Part shown: piece by piece, positions 43,061 to 55,900 of the stretch | Numbering within the stretch: the first letter of the stretch is position 1 | Layout: the number at the start of each line of letters is the position of its first letter | Assembly (NCBI GenBank): GCA_002914845.1 | Contig: JXTC01000478.1 | Location: 67,532 to 131,531 of the forward strand | Length of the DNA: 64,000 bases | Origin: Trema orientale | Taxonomy: Eukaryota; Streptophyta; Magnoliopsida; Rosales; Cannabaceae | Direction of reading: 5' to 3' | Notes under the pieces: model-generated | The model's database searches: none | What the model saw: the letters and a program-made list of their open reading frames with translations, nothing else | What the model was told of the DNA's origin: nothing | Translations under genes and position numbers: made by a program

Positions 43061-45200
43061 TAGATTGGGAATTCTAAAATTTTAAGTTCCAAAAAAAAGG
43101 AGGAACTTGTACTACTTTTAGAAGATCCTAACCACTAAGGATCCTCCAAAAGATGGCACAAGTTCTCCATTTTTTTCATGTTCAACATTTCATTACACAT
43201 TTTAATTGCACTAAAATGATGAAAATAATTTCCAAAAATTATTTTAACAAATTGCACACATAGTGTGCACACTCGGCACTTAGTGCCAAGTGTGTGCACC
43301 TTTCTACAATACATTTGTACAAATAAGAAAAAGAGCAAATATCAAAACATTGAAATGTATACAAAGCATAATGTAAATAGCAAGCCATCAAAGTCTTTCA
43401 TCAAAGCATAATATAAATAAACTAACAAAGCATATGTATACATAAATGAACAAAGCCTAAAATATATGTGTAAGTAAACCACCAACACATGTATACACAA
43501 TTATTCAAAAATATATGGTTCTTACTTTATAAAATTATTCACTATTCCTTTCAAATAACTTTGATGAGAATTCAAAGTCATCCATTTTTCGGGTAAACAA
43601 GTATTCAAAGGACAAAATTTATTTTTACTGAAAATTAACTCCGACAAGCAATTCAAAAGCTTTCCTAGTATTATTATTTTTATAATGATCATTGGTTGAA
43701 AATACTTCATGTGACACTTCAAATTTTGTTTAAAAGGATTTATTAAACGCTTATATGATATGCATAAACCTAAAAAATTAATTGAAAAAAAGATTGACAA
43801 ATATTTAAAAATAAAGAAAGACATAATATATAAATTTTGTAGCTTGAAGAGAGAGATAAAGAGATGTTCTGAGTTTGTAAATTTAAGCACAGGTCTAATT
43901 ATTTTATCCAGCATTCAACGTGATGGATGCTTATATATATATTAATACACTAATAAAGTCAATAACATACTATAGAAATTTAGCTATTAAGTATAGAATA
44001 ATGAATGAAGGCAGTAGAGTGTTGTTATTTATAATTTAGTTGGAACATCTTCATGCAAAGTGATGAGAGCCATTTTAACCACAAAAGAAATAATATATTA
44101 CAAGGAAAAGGAGAAGTACGGGGCTAAATGGCCCTCTCCTTTTGATTATCAAGACATTAGACATGTATGGTAGGATAAAACAGCTTGTATTCTCTATAAA
44201 GTGACCAATCAAAAAGGTTTGTGATAGTCTAAGAGATGTCCCATAAGCAATTTTAATTAGAGTTTCTATTGAGTTACGGACTGAAAAATTGTTTCAGCTG
44301 GAAAAGTACTTTATTATTTATTATTTTTTAGCAGTAGATTAAATAAAATAAGAATAACCTTTTGTAAAGGAGCACCTATAGTTTCATTTTTTTGGCTGGT
44401 AAAACAAATTTTGGCAAGGAAGAAGTAATATAACACGGTCATTAAATTATAAGAGCAACAAAAAAGTTTAGTTGAAAAAAAAAAAACAAAAGTGAAAAGA
44501 GGATAATTAGTTGCGTAAATACCTGAGATATATTTAAAAAGAGCTATTTATCCTTCAAAAAATACATATGCCTCTTATTTTCAGATAAACCAGAACTAAC
44601 AGAAAGAAAGAGAACCAGATTCCATTCGAAACCATAGAGCATAAGCACAACAAATAAAATAAAATAAACGTAGGATTACGAAACCAAAGAGCATAACAAG
44701 AGTCCATCCGAAACCAAATAGGCCAAAAATTCCAATCAAATAATATATAATCCCTATCAAAAACGCCCACAGAGCAAAATAAAATACAACAAAAGTCCCA
44801 ATCACAAACCAGATTCGTACATAGGCACAACAAGAAACTTACTTGGTGAGAGAGACATTCGATAAAATCCAATCCAACCAAGAGAACACACTGGACCAAA
44901 CAAAATAAAAACGAAAATAAAAACAAATTAAAAAATAAAACAAAATAAAAACGAAAAAAAACCAAAAAGAACTTACCTTTGATGAGATAGAAACTCGATT
45001 TAGAGGAGATTTAGGATTGGGATTTTAGCAAAATTATTTAGGATTTGGATGAGAGTCAGGGATTAGGATTAAAGAATATATATATATATATAAATATGTA
45101 GAGAGAGAGAGAAGGGGTAGAGAGAGAGAGAGCAGGACGATGGAGATGGAGGCGGAGTAGGGTAAATGAAAAGGAGGAGGTGAAGAGATGAAATGAGAAG
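43061..45200. other. CACTA interior without recognisable genes
   Basis: AT-rich sequence where the 5' half of the transposase gene should be. The frames at 43522-43914 and 44555-44965 are low-complexity and match nothing I know. GA-rich runs lie at about 45098-45135, near the presumed promoter end. Confidence 0.5.
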
Positions 45201-45219
45201 CTAGGTTTATATTAGAGCA

Positions 45220-45650
45220 TCCTATGCTGACGGAATACGAAAAGCATTCGTATAGGATACTTAAACACCCAAATTGATAGCGTTTGGTTCAAACCCAAAC
45301 TCAGATTTTTTTTTCAAAAGAAAAACATATCCTATGCCGACGCAATAATGCATCGGGAAATCCCTTTAAATTTTTTTCCAGAAATTCTAAGGCACCCAAA
45401 GCTTTTTTTGTGGAACCTTTTTGCGAGTATATTTTCATTTTATCTTTTCCCGATGCACAGTCAATAGTACATCGGCATAGAGTTAAAATGTGACGCCTTT
45501 TTTTACACGCTAAGTCTATGCCGACGTGTAGACTGCCATGAAAGAGTATAAAATCCCAAATTTTTTAAAATATTTTTTCCCGATGTTTAAGGACTTAGCT
45601 CGTCTACATGGGTACTTTTACCGACACTCAGATTTTTATTCATTGGGGAA
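45220..45650. repeat. Right subterminal repeats of the CACTA element
   Basis: Repeated 'tatgccgacgcaataatgca', 'ttcccgatgca', 'acatcggcatag' and 'tgccgacgtg' motifs in both orientations, ending in the inverted repeat at 45649-45668. Confidence 0.75.
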
Positions 45651-45668
45651 GTTGCATTTCTTGTAGTG

Positions 45669-46658
45669 TTTCCAACCTATTTCTTGCAATAAATCGTGCA
45701 TCCAGAGCCTATTATAATTATTGACAATTATGAGAGACTTGTCAACAAGATCTTTAATCACAGCTGCAAAACAGCCACCATCATCTAATATTGTTTTTGC
45801 AAAATCTCTACTCATGCCTTGAAAGAAACACGCAATATCAAGAAATATCTCCTTTTGTTTAGGATCTAGTCCATCAAAAATTATTTCTAATACACCTATA
45901 ATTTTGTTGTTGGGAACTACTTCTAGATTATTTAACTCACTTACCAATTCTCCTTTGCTCTTGGAATATAGATGAGAATCTAGAACTTCAAGCGCAAGTT
46001 AAAGCCACGAGCATATTTTGCAAATATTCTTGACATCTCTAAGTCATTTTCTGCTGCAAAATTCCTTTAAAAGCATGGAAACAAAAGAGTTGAAGAGTAT
46101 CCTTTTCATTCATTTCCTTTAATTTGTATATCTTTTTAACTCCAATGATATTAAGTACATGGTGATTTCTACTTGTTACAATAACTCTACTTCCAAAATT
46201 CAACCAATCCTAATCTTCAACTAAATCTTAATATTGCTTAAGATCATTAATATCATCAAGAACTATAAGTAGGTTTTTATGATATAGCATCTTCTGTATT
46301 GGCTCTAGGATTTCCACGTCTAGAGCTTTTTCCTTCAGAAGTTTACCATAAAAAAGTTTCCGCATATCAATTTTTCCTTTTTTCCCCATCTTCCCTAGCA
46401 TTTTCTAGAAAAATATAAGTTTCAAAATGAGGATAAAATTGTTTGAATATAGCTTTATCTAGGGTGGTCTTTCCTAAACCACCCATGCCCCAAATCCCTA
46501 CAATGGGAGCATTGGATAACATCGATTTGACATCCTCAATACACTTGTGAACAGCAAATAGACCCTTCAAATGATCACTTGAAAATGTGGGATTTAATTT
46601 CTTCAATTTCTCCATTATATCATTCTCAATGCTCTCAAGTACTAACTCAGAATCATTC
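45669..46658 (-). pseudogene. TNL resistance-gene remnant: NB-ARC exon
   Basis: The exon starts after an AG acceptor at 46659 (CCAG^GAATGATTC). In order on the minus strand: P-loop GIWGMGGLGKTT (about 46495), RNBS-A-like region, kinase-2 LLIVLDDIND (about 46255), RNBS-B GSRVIVTSR (about 46185), a degraded GLPL region, FDGLDPKQKEIFLDIACFFQ (about 45870-45810), VIKDLVDKSLI and the MHD motif LWMHDLLQEIGW (about 45690). The frame shifts at a run of A and G near 46370 and there are stops near 46200 and 46020. It ends where the CACTA element begins. NB-ARC proteins are intracellular immune receptors; this one is non-functional. Confidence 0.9.
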
Positions 46659-47088
46659 CTGGATTATAGGGAAAACAAAAGAACTAAATATAGTTAAAGT
46701 GAAATAATAACTACCAGTTAAGAGTGACTAAACAAGAATTGTTTTAAAAATCAAAAGATATGAAAGATTGACGAGACATATATATACATATATATATATC
46801 TATGTACATATAATGAAGATGTGATTCTATTCATAAATACTCATCACTAGTAGAGACATTTTGGCATCGATCAAATAGCAAAATGCATGTCCATTTAAAA
46901 TGTATACAAGCTAGGATAGCCAGCAAATACGGCAAAAAAATATAATGCAAGTATGTTCTCTTATTTTGAACTCTATTCCAAGGAAGAATATTATAACAAA
47001 TTCAACCAGCATAATAGTCGAGCAGTCAATCAATTCACAGCTACAAAATATAAGTTAGAGAGGCTACCTGGAGTTTGATGCATCATAC
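46659..47088 (-). other. TNL intron between TIR and NB-ARC exons
   Basis: 430 bp with GT (CAG^GTATGATG at 47089/47088) and AG ends, at the position conserved in TNL genes. It contains (AT)-rich runs only. Confidence 0.75.
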
Positions 47089-47474
47089 CTGGAAAGATTG
47101 GATGCTATTGTTTAAGCAATCCTCCATTTGTGTATGATGTTATCCCTGAAACGTTCTTCAAGTCTGGCAAATGCAGTTGCATAGCTTCCTTATTGTCTCC
47201 GCACATCAGATGGAGTTACATGGTAAAAAACAGGTACAACAATCTGCTTATTATTTTCATTGCAGTGGAGAATATGCACAAACTCATCCAAACACCATGA
47301 TGAATTAGCATAGTTTTGCGAAAAAAAAAATACTGAAAGTTGTGAGTCCTCGATGGCTTCCAGAAGAGATTGTGACGTCTTGTCTCCTCTCACAGTCTCT
47401 CATCTATGTAGGTTTCTATCTTTTCACCCAGCAATACTTTGTGGAGATGACTAATAAGAATTTTTGCGAGTATC
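47089..47474 (-). pseudogene. TNL resistance-gene remnant: TIR domain, C-terminal part
   Basis: It starts at the Copia insertion point within DTR and reads, over a small frameshift, ISHLHKVLLGEKIETYIDER, then SQSLLEAIEDSQLSVFFFSQ, NYANSSWCLDEFVHIL and VVPVFYHVTPSDVRRQ, all TIR-domain signatures. A TAA stop follows RRQ, and another interrupts the segment before the splice donor at 47089. TIR domains signal through NADase activity in plant immunity. This copy is broken. Confidence 0.9.
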
Positions 47475-47990
47475 TGTTGGGTTATATATATAACCTATTA
47501 AATATGGGCTATATGTTTTCAAATAACAATTATATATTAGGGTTGTTAGATAAGCGGGGCCAATTAAGTGATCTAATTATGAGCTCAAGAAATGACCAAT
47601 TAAGTATGGGCTGTGTAATGTGTGGTTACCCAATACTGGACCAATAAGGATTCATGGGATCTCTATTTGCTGTTAGTATATAAGGACATAACTATTAGGG
47701 TTTTGGTCCCCAAGCCAAATAGAACGTATGCTCTTCTCCTCTGCCTTTATCAACAGAGAGAGAACCTATTGAGCATGCATAGAGTATTATGGCTATGGAA
47801 GACCTTCTACCTTTAGGCTCTAATTAATCACTTCCGCTTATGTGATCACATCATTTGCTGTCAAACACAATGGATCCAGGTTAGTCACGGGTTTTCTCTG
47901 AATAAATCTTTTCCTGACAATTTTGCATAATAGATTCTAAGATTGCATTTGGTTTAACAATCTATTATATATATCCAATAAGTGGTATCA
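47475..47990 (+). repeat. 5' LTR of the Copia in the TNL gene
   Basis: It starts TGTTGGGTTATATATATAAC and ends ATATATATCCAATA; both LTRs end in CCAATA, so the termini are TG...TA rather than TG...CA. A TATA box (AGTATATAAGGACA) lies at about 47675. Confidence 0.9.
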
Positions 47991-47992
47991 GA

Positions 47993-48004
47993 GCAGAATT
48001 CTAT
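47993..48004 (+). promoter_or_regulatory. Primer-binding site (initiator tRNA-Met type)
   Basis: TGGTATCAGAGC two bases after the 5' LTR, the perfect plant tRNA-Met complement. Confidence 0.9.
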
Positions 48005-49240
48005 GTTAAATTGATTAGGTTAATCATGTATGATTGAGGTTTTCATAATCTATGCCTTTTTCTGCAGTTCTAGGGTTTAGATTATACATATATGATATGT
48101 AGTTTACATGATTTGTTGAGTTATTTGATGTTATAAGGGTTAGGTTTTGGCTTATGGGTTGCTCATATTTCGGATTTGGGGCCAAAAATATCATACTCGG
48201 GTTTATTTTGATGTTTAAAGCCATTTATATGGATCTAGAAAATTTCAGATTCGTACTAGAATAGTGTTTTCAATAGACCAATTCTAGTTTTCAGTCTACC
48301 GAAAATATTATTCCAATAAGATGATTTTCAGCAAAATTTTAATTTTTGGGTCATTTTTTTGGTAGATTTCGATTATTTTTGACTTAATCATGGAGTTTCA
48401 ATCCATTTTTGACTTATTAAGGACTAAACACAACCCTCACTTTATCTATAGAAAATCATATTTGGTTCTAAGGTTGAGAAAGCAAGGAGCCAATTTTAGA
48501 ATGATCGAATCTGACAATTTTGGTCACTGTCTAATTCGGTCGACTGAAAGTGATTTTCAGTCTACCGAATGTTGCCGAAAATCACAATTTGGTCACTATG
48601 ATTTTCGGTTAATCGAAATGGTAGAATCGGTGAACCAGTCGACCGATTCCTGCAGCAAAGAAAAATTTCAGTTTTCGGCTATTTTTAGTCGATTTTCAGG
48701 CACTTTAGTCAATTTTCTTTACACCATTTGTTTAAATATTTTGAAATAGATGAGCTGAAACAACATGTTGCCAAAGTAACCTCTATTGTGTAGATTTATT
48801 TATTTTGAAATATTTGAATGATTGTATGTTTATTGTTCATGCGAATAATTACCGGCCAAAAGAAAGGTAAGTATTTGGCCGAATAATAAACACACTTGTG
48901 TAATAGACATGTTATGGTTATTAAGTTTCCATATAGATAGTAAATTGGCCCAAAGGAAGATTTACTGTCTGATAGGATTTACCGTGAATATTTGAAAACT
49001 GCACTAAAGAGTACTACTTACAAGTTAATAAGTCGGCCCAAAGGAAGACTTATTGATGTTGCTCTAGGTATCTTGTGATGGGAGCCCACCTTATATGTTT
49101 ATTTGTTGTATGTCATGCTGGTATATCTTATTTTTGTATCCTTAGTTTATGACAAGTTTTAATGTGAGTTGTTATGTTCTGTTTTTGTTCTCTGTTCAGT
49201 TTTTGTTTCAAATATATCTGTTAATTTGAATTCAATTCCT
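48005..49240 (+). other. Copia leader region with internal repeats
   Basis: Untranslated. It contains repeats of 'gattttcagtctaccga' and related 'tcggtcgactga' motifs (48270-48700) and two copies of 'ggcccaaaggaaga-tta' (48947 and 49034). The 119-codon frame at 48390-48749 runs through these repeats and resembles no known protein. Confidence 0.6.
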
Positions 49241-50187
49241 ATGCTTAACGGCACAAACTTCAAGAAGTAGAAAGAGCACATTATGATTGTGCTCGGTTGC
49301 ATGGATCTGGATCTTGCACTCAGGAAAGAACAACTTGCTCTTCTTACAGATGAAAGTTCTGCTACGACTGTTAAAAACTTTGAGCAATAGAAATGTTCTA
49401 ATTGCATGAGTCTTATGATCATAAAATATTCTATACCTGAGACCATTAGAAGTGTTGTGCCAGAGGTTGATAGTGCTAAGGCATTCCTTGACGCAATTGC
49501 AGAACATTTCCAAAGGAATGAAAAAGACGAAACAAGTACCATGCTGAGCAATTTGCTTGCTATGCGTTATAAAGGTAAAGGGAATATCAGAGAGTATATA
49601 ATAGAGATGTCCAATCTAGCTTCAAAACTAAATGCAGTTAAGTTAGAGTTGTCGGATGACTTGCTCGTATAATTAGTTTTACTATCTCTTCCACCACAAT
49701 TCTGTCAATTTAAAGGGAGCTATAATACCCAGAAAGAAAAATCGACTCTTAGTGAGCTCATATCTTAGTATGTACAAGAAGAGGATAGATTGAAGCGAGA
49801 TATAACAGAGAGTGCTCACTTAGCTACAGAGAATGCTCACTAAGTTCTACTCTCTCTTCCACCACAATTCAGTCAATTTAAAGTGAGTTACAATACCCAG
49901 AAAGAAAATTGGACTCTTAATGAGTTCATATCTTAGATGTGCAAGAAGAAGATAGATTGAAGCGAGATATAACAGAAAGTGCTCACTTGGCGATAACCGC
50001 TTAAGATAAGGGGAAAAAAAAAAGGACTAAGGACAAAGGAGCTACATCTGGGACTTCACAAAATAAAGTACAAAAGAAACAAGATAAGGAATTAGCTTGT
50101 TTCTTCTGCAAGAGGGCAGGACATGTGAAGAAGGGCTATCTCAAGTATGCCGCCTGGCGTGTCAAGAAGGGTAAGCTTCTCAATTTT
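49241..50187 (+). pseudogene. Copia gag
   Basis: It begins about MLNGTNFKK (the following W is a stop) with KEHIMIVLGCMDLDLALRKE, then KAFLDAIAEHFQRNEKDETS and MLSNLLAMRYKGKGNIREYI. A 170-bp duplication (49675-49990) follows, and then a zinc knuckle CFFCKRAGHVKKGY whose last cysteine is replaced. Several TAG/TAA stops. The frame ends at the DNA transposon inserted at 50188. Confidence 0.88.
49675..49990. repeat. Direct duplication inside gag
   Basis: 'ctctcttccaccacaatt' to 'gaagcgagatataacagaaagtgctcactt' occurs twice (from about 49684 and 49852; offset near 168 bp), with a few percent differences. Confidence 0.85.
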
Positions 50188-52956
50188 GGCTCCGTTTGGG
50201 AGAGCTTATTGATAAGCTGAAAACGCTGTTTGAAAAAATTTTCCTCTAAAATGCGTTTGGTAAATAAATAAATATAGATTCTTTAATAATTTTGTCAAAA
50301 GCTACAGCAGAAATCGGAAGCGGGCTGAGACCAACTTTGGATTTGAGATTGTGTGGGAATCCAAGCTTCAGTTTAATGAATAAATTAAAATGACGAATAT
50401 ACCCTTATTTGTTTGCAAATATACCAACTGTTTACCCCCAACCTTGGACACGACGTTTCCCTCTTCTTCCTGTACCTCACGCTCTTCCTCTCCCATTTGC
50501 AATCAAACCATTTCTTTTTCCCTAAAATTTGATTCTTTCTCTCAACACTCTCCCTCTCTCTTTCTTTGTTTTCTATCATATAAATCTCTATGGTAGATGC
50601 CACACAACAATCTCTTTGTTGCTGATACATGGTGAGATTTTTTTCTTTTACTCGTTTCTTATATTACATAGGTTAAAATTTCTGGGTATTTTATGAATCT
50701 TTAATTTATTTTTTTGGATCTAGCTCAATTTGTATTCTGGGGTTTTTGTTGATATAGTCCATTTGATGCGCAGAGCATGGAATTTGATGGGTATCTTAGT
50801 CCTTTGATGCTTTCTGATGTTTTTATTTTCTATCTCTTACCTTAGCATTCTCCTTTTTCATTTTTCATCCCCGACTCTCTGCTGGGTCTCAAGCTTCAAA
50901 GACAGCGAAAGTGTGCTTGACTCATCACTATTTTACAACAATAATTGGAAGTGAGTTTGAGATCCTTTACAACTTGATTACCTAAATCAAAAAGGTAATC
51001 CCTTATCAAAAAACTAAATCCGATATGAAACTCAACTTTTTTGAAACACAATCGATCAGCAATTTGAGTTGATTTTGGCTGAGATTTATGGTATCTATGA
51101 TTTCTTTCTGATTAATAATTGATACTTGTTCTTGTTTCATTATTTTTTTTCCCTTTTGTTATTTAAACACCTAATGTGTTGATGCAATTATTTTGTATTA
51201 TTATTTTTTTTCTTATTTTCTATCTTTGATCTGATTGTGTATATTATCTAGAATTTATGCAAACAAATTCATAAAGTGTGTATGAACAATATAGAAAACA
51301 ACAATGTCATTTATCTTCAATTGCCTTTATCCATATATTGTATATCTCTTCAATTATAAGATTGGGATAGACAATTTTGACTCCTAAGCATCAAAATTTA
51401 GTTCCTTTTTTGTATTTTATGGATTCGAAATTCTTGTTGAAGGAATTATTTTCACGGGTGTTCGAAAAATGCTGATTAATATAGGTACTGGGTGTACTCT
51501 ACAACAATATTCATTTTGCTCTTCCACAACCCTTTTATGGTTGCTTTTGATGTAAGTTGTCCTAAGATATGTTATCCTATACTTCCTATGGATGGATACT
51601 ACCTAAATTTTAGGCTGCTAGAATGGTTTGGTTTGATAATAAATGGAACATCAGTGTAGATTATGTGTCTTTCCATTTTTATGAGGATTATAATTAGTAT
51701 CCAACCTCTTATGCAATTACAGTTACTTAAAGAAGAGAAGGATGATTTTCTTCTACTTGGGGTAATAGTTATAGATACTACTTGGAAAACTAGGAATTAG
51801 ATTTGGCTCTTGAAGTTGAATTGGCAATAGCAGATCTTGCTATCTCACTCACTGATGTTGTGGACTTGAGTTGGAGTTATTATTCATTGTAGAGTGATTC
51901 CCAAACTACCATCATGCCTTGGCAACATGAGGCTTTGAACGCCAACTATTCTAGGCTGTTGTTTTTGAGGAGGTTGTCCCTTTCTGGCAATCAATCTTAG
52001 CTTTCAATAATATTGTCTCATTCTTTTCAAACAAAAACATGAGTCTAATTTTTCAAGTTGTCTTTTTCTGATTCTTTCATAGAAGGATAATTAATTGAAG
52101 TCTTTTCATAGTTATTGTTTCTACAGCTAACATCACTCTGCTGCTAAGAAATTGCCCAACATACTTATTAATGTGAGCTACACATCGGAAAATAAATCAT
52201 CGTGCACTAGCACATTGACATTCATGTTGCTATCAAAATTTTGTGTGCAAGTGCCATCTGTTAGTGTGTATGGTTTTTTCTTTTTAAATATTAACAATCG
52301 ACTTGGAGACTAATATATAGGTCTGCTATGCTCTCCATTATGAACTTGCAGAGAGCTTGGCCGTACTAGAGAAGAGTAGCTTCATTGGAAGATCACAAAA
52401 ACAGAGAACAGAACAAGTCATTGCCGAAAAAACTTGAGAAAGTGAAGAAGAGCATAAAATTAGAGGGGATATTAGGATTATTTAATACATTGATTATCAA
52501 TATCACTTCTCTTGAGTTAAACATATTTGAAATTATTGTCCAAAGATATTAAAAATTTTATTCATATTTATGTTATTCTCAGGAAGATATGTTTCTCAAA
52601 CTTATGTTAGAATATAAGTAACATTGAATTAATTTTATTTTTAAGATTCTCGCATTTTAAAAAAATTATATGCTTATTGTATGCAAAAAGAAAAAAAAAT
52701 GCTAACAATAATTTATTTAGTAAAACTCTATGCAAAGTAAGTTTAAATGTAAAATAATGTCTATTTTAGTCATTTTATCTTTCTACAATAATTCAACCAC
52801 GTAATTTACCAAACAGCACATGACAACTTTTTCAAGTAATAGTAGTTTAAAACTACAGTTTACTAAACACTTAGCTGCTTTACACTACAGCTGATTTTTC
52901 CTTCAGCACAGCTAAAAGTAATTTTTTAATAATCCACAGCTATTTCAAACTGGCTC
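50188..52956. mobile_element. DNA transposon inserted between gag and protease
   Basis: The ends GGCTCCGTTTGGGAGAGCTT and (reverse complement of the right end) GAGCCAGTTTGAAATAGCTG are imperfect inverted repeats. Subterminal 'gtttggtaaat' and 'agct(g)' motifs occur on both sides in opposite orientation. Copia coding resumes immediately after (CSEANFASVP in the right frame), which limits the insert precisely; the T-rich flanks fit a 3-bp duplication (TTT). The superfamily is uncertain (PIF/Harbinger-like or hAT-like). The interior has a CT-rich, promoter-like stretch (about 50480-50600) but no recognisable transposase. Confidence 0.7.
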
Positions 52957-55900
52957 TTTTTCTGTTCTGAGGCTAATTTTGCTTCTGTACCTAGTCATAC
53001 CTGGTGGGTGGATACCGGTGCCACTACTCACATAAGTATCTATGTAGGGTTGTCTGAGGAGCCGTCTGCCAAGTGATGCTGAAAGATACATCTATATGGG
53101 CAACTGCGACAAGGCTACAGTAGAGGCAATAAGTCTATTTAGGTTACAATTAAGCTCCAGTTTATTTTTAGATTTGGATGAGACATTCATTGTACCGTCA
53201 TTTAGATGGAATTTAAATTCCGTTTCTGTTTTAGACAAATTGGGTTATTCTTGTTTATTTGGAAATAATAAATTTAGTCTTTTTCAAAATTCCAATATTA
53301 TTGTGACTGGTACTTTGATTGATAACCTATATAAAATCGACACTATTATTAATAAAACTTTACATGTCGAGAAACGTGCTACAAAATGCAAAACCATTGA
53401 GAATTTCTCTATGTTATAGCACAAGCGATTTGGATACATCTCTAAACAGAAAATACAACGTCTTGTGCCAGAAGGAATTCTTGACCCACTTGACCTCACT
53501 GATTTCACAGTTTGTGTTAAGTGTATTAAAGGTAAAGAGACAAATGTACGTAAATTAGGTGCTAATAGGAGTTCCGGTGTCTTAGAACTGATACATACTG
53601 ATATCTGTGGTCCATTTCCTACGGTTTCATAGAGTGGCCAATAGTATTTCATCACGTTTATCGACGATTACTCTCATTATAGGTACCTATATTTAATTTA
53701 TGAGAAGTCACAATCCCTGGACGTATTTCAAGCTTTCAAAGCCGAAGCCGAAAATCAACTTGACAAGAAAATTAAAGCCATCAAATTTGATCGTGGTGGT
53801 GAATACTACAGTAGGTATGATGGATCCAGTGAATAACATCCAGGACCCTTTGCCCAATACCTAGAGGAATGTGGAATCATCCTACAATACACAATATCGG
53901 GAAAACCTAGCATGAATTGTATTGCTGAGTGACGAAACCAAACACTTAAGGACATGATGAGGAGTATGATTAGTCATTCCTCCTTACCTAAATCACTCTG
54001 GAGAGAAGCACTTAAGACTGCAGTTTATATACTCAATAGAGTACTCAGCAAATCAGTAGCTAAAACCCCATATGAACTATGGATAGGCAAGAAGTCTAGC
54101 ATTAGGCACTTGTATATTTGGGGTTGTCCCGCTGAGGCAAGGCCATATAAGCCACATTAAAAGAAACTGGACTTAAGAATAATAAGCTGCTTTTTGTTGG
54201 CTACGCTAAAAGATCAAGAGATTTCAAATTCAATGAACCCTCTAACAGGTCCTTTTTTGAGACGGATAATATGAGATTCATTGAGGATATTAAGGTTGGG
54301 GGGAGAGATAAGGTAAGGAATTTGTCTTTGAGGAGGAATTCGTTTCTCTTCCTACAGTTACTATTGAAGGTGATCAGGCTCCTTTGCCGGACATTATTCA
54401 ATAAGTAAATCCAAAAATTCAAGACAATATTATGCAACTCCTTGTCTCACATGAAGAAGTTGCTCTTGAAGAGTAACCTCAACAACCTCAAGAGGAAGTG
54501 CCATTAAGGAGATCTACTAAGAAAAGGAGAAACGCGATTCCAGATGATTACATCGTCTATCTCCTAGAACATGAGTTTGACGTAGGAGTAGAAAATAATC
54601 CAATCAATTTCACTCAAGCCAAACAAAGTTTAAAATCCTAACAGAGAATCACTGCCATGAAGGATGAGATGAAATCCATGAGAGACAACAACATCTAGGA
54701 TCTCGTCGAATTGCCAGTAGGAAAGAAACTCATTGGTTGTAAATAGATTTTGAAAACCAAAAGGGATTCTAAAGGCATTATCAAAAGATATAAGGCTCAT
54801 CTAGTTGCCAAGGGTTTCACTTAGAAAGAAGGCATTTACTATAAAGAGACTTTTTCTCCAGTTTCTTCGAAAGACTCTTTCAGAATAATTATAGTTTATT
54901 TTGATCTGGAGCTACACTAGATAGATGTAAAGACTGTATTTCTCAATGGTAATATTGAGGAAACGATTTATATGATACAGCCTGAAAACTTTGTAACTGG
55001 AGATAAAAAATCTAAGGTCTGTAAACTAAAAAAATCTATCTATAGTCTCAAACAAGCATCCCGTCAATGGAATCATAAGTTCCATCAAGTTATTTCCTCA
55101 TTCGGTTTTGAGGAAAATTCGGTAGATGGATATATATATCACAAGTTCAGTGGGAGCAAATATATCTTTCTAGTTTTTTAAGTAGATGACGTACTTTTGG
55201 CAAGCAATAATATAGGCTTATTATATGAAACCAGATATTTCTATCAAACAAATTTGAGATGAAAGTTCTTAGGGATGTCTCTTTTGTATTAGAGATTAAA
55301 ATACACCGAGATCACTCTTAGGTTATCACAAAAGAGCAATATCGAAAAGGTGCTTGATAGATTTGGAATGAGCAAATGTGCCCCAGAAGATACACCCATT
55401 ATAAAGGGTGATAAATTCAGTCTCATTCAATGCCCCAAGAATGAGTTTGAAGCTAAATAAATGCAGAAGATCCCTTATGTATCTGTAGTAGGGAGTCTGA
55501 TGAATGCTTAGGTGTGTACACATCCAGATATAGCGTACATAGATGGAGTGTTAGGCAGATATTTAAGCAACCCTAGTAAGGATCACTAAATAGTAGCAAA
55601 GAGGATTCTACGATATTTACAGAGAACAAAAGATTACATGCTCACTTATCGGAGATCTGATCGTTTGAGGATTATGGGGTATTCTGACTCCGATTACCCT
55701 GGATGCCTAGATAGTAAGAGATTCACTTCATGCTATATTTATCTGCTTCCCGGAGGAGCTGAACCATGAAAGAGTGCTAAGTAGACGCTCACAGCTTCTT
55801 TCAGTATAAAGGCAAAATTTATAGCTTGTCATGAGGCATCGAATTAAGGAATATAGCCGCGGAATTTTATCACTGGGCTGCGAATTATCGATGACATTGT

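Larger units (their letters stand above)
39154..45668 (-). mobile_element. CACTA (En/Spm-like) transposon inserted in the TNL gene
   Basis: The right end, read on the minus strand, is CACTACAAGAAATGCAACTT. The left end (plus strand) is the decayed GACTATAAGACATCAGACTT. Both are followed by subterminal arrays of short 'gccgacgca'/'tgcatcggc' motifs. The interior holds decayed TNP2-like and TNP1-like genes on the minus strand. The 3-bp flanks (CAT left, TTT right) do not match, consistent with age and the mutated left end. The TNL frame runs up to both ends. Confidence 0.88.

Noticed and set aside
44555-44965. 136-codon Phe/Leu/Cys-rich frame in the CACTA element
   Set aside because: Composition-driven; no match to CACTA proteins and a competing overlapping frame.
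45636-47393. A functional resistance gene
   Set aside because: Frameshifts, stops in TIR and NB-ARC, missing LRRs and two large insertions rule out a functional receptor.
48390-48749. 119-codon frame in the Copia leader
   Set aside because: It runs through short repeated motifs in an untranslated region and resembles no protein family.
50390-50596. Possible captured gene exon in the DNA transposon
   Set aside because: It resembles a CT-rich 5' untranslated region; no protein similarity recognised.
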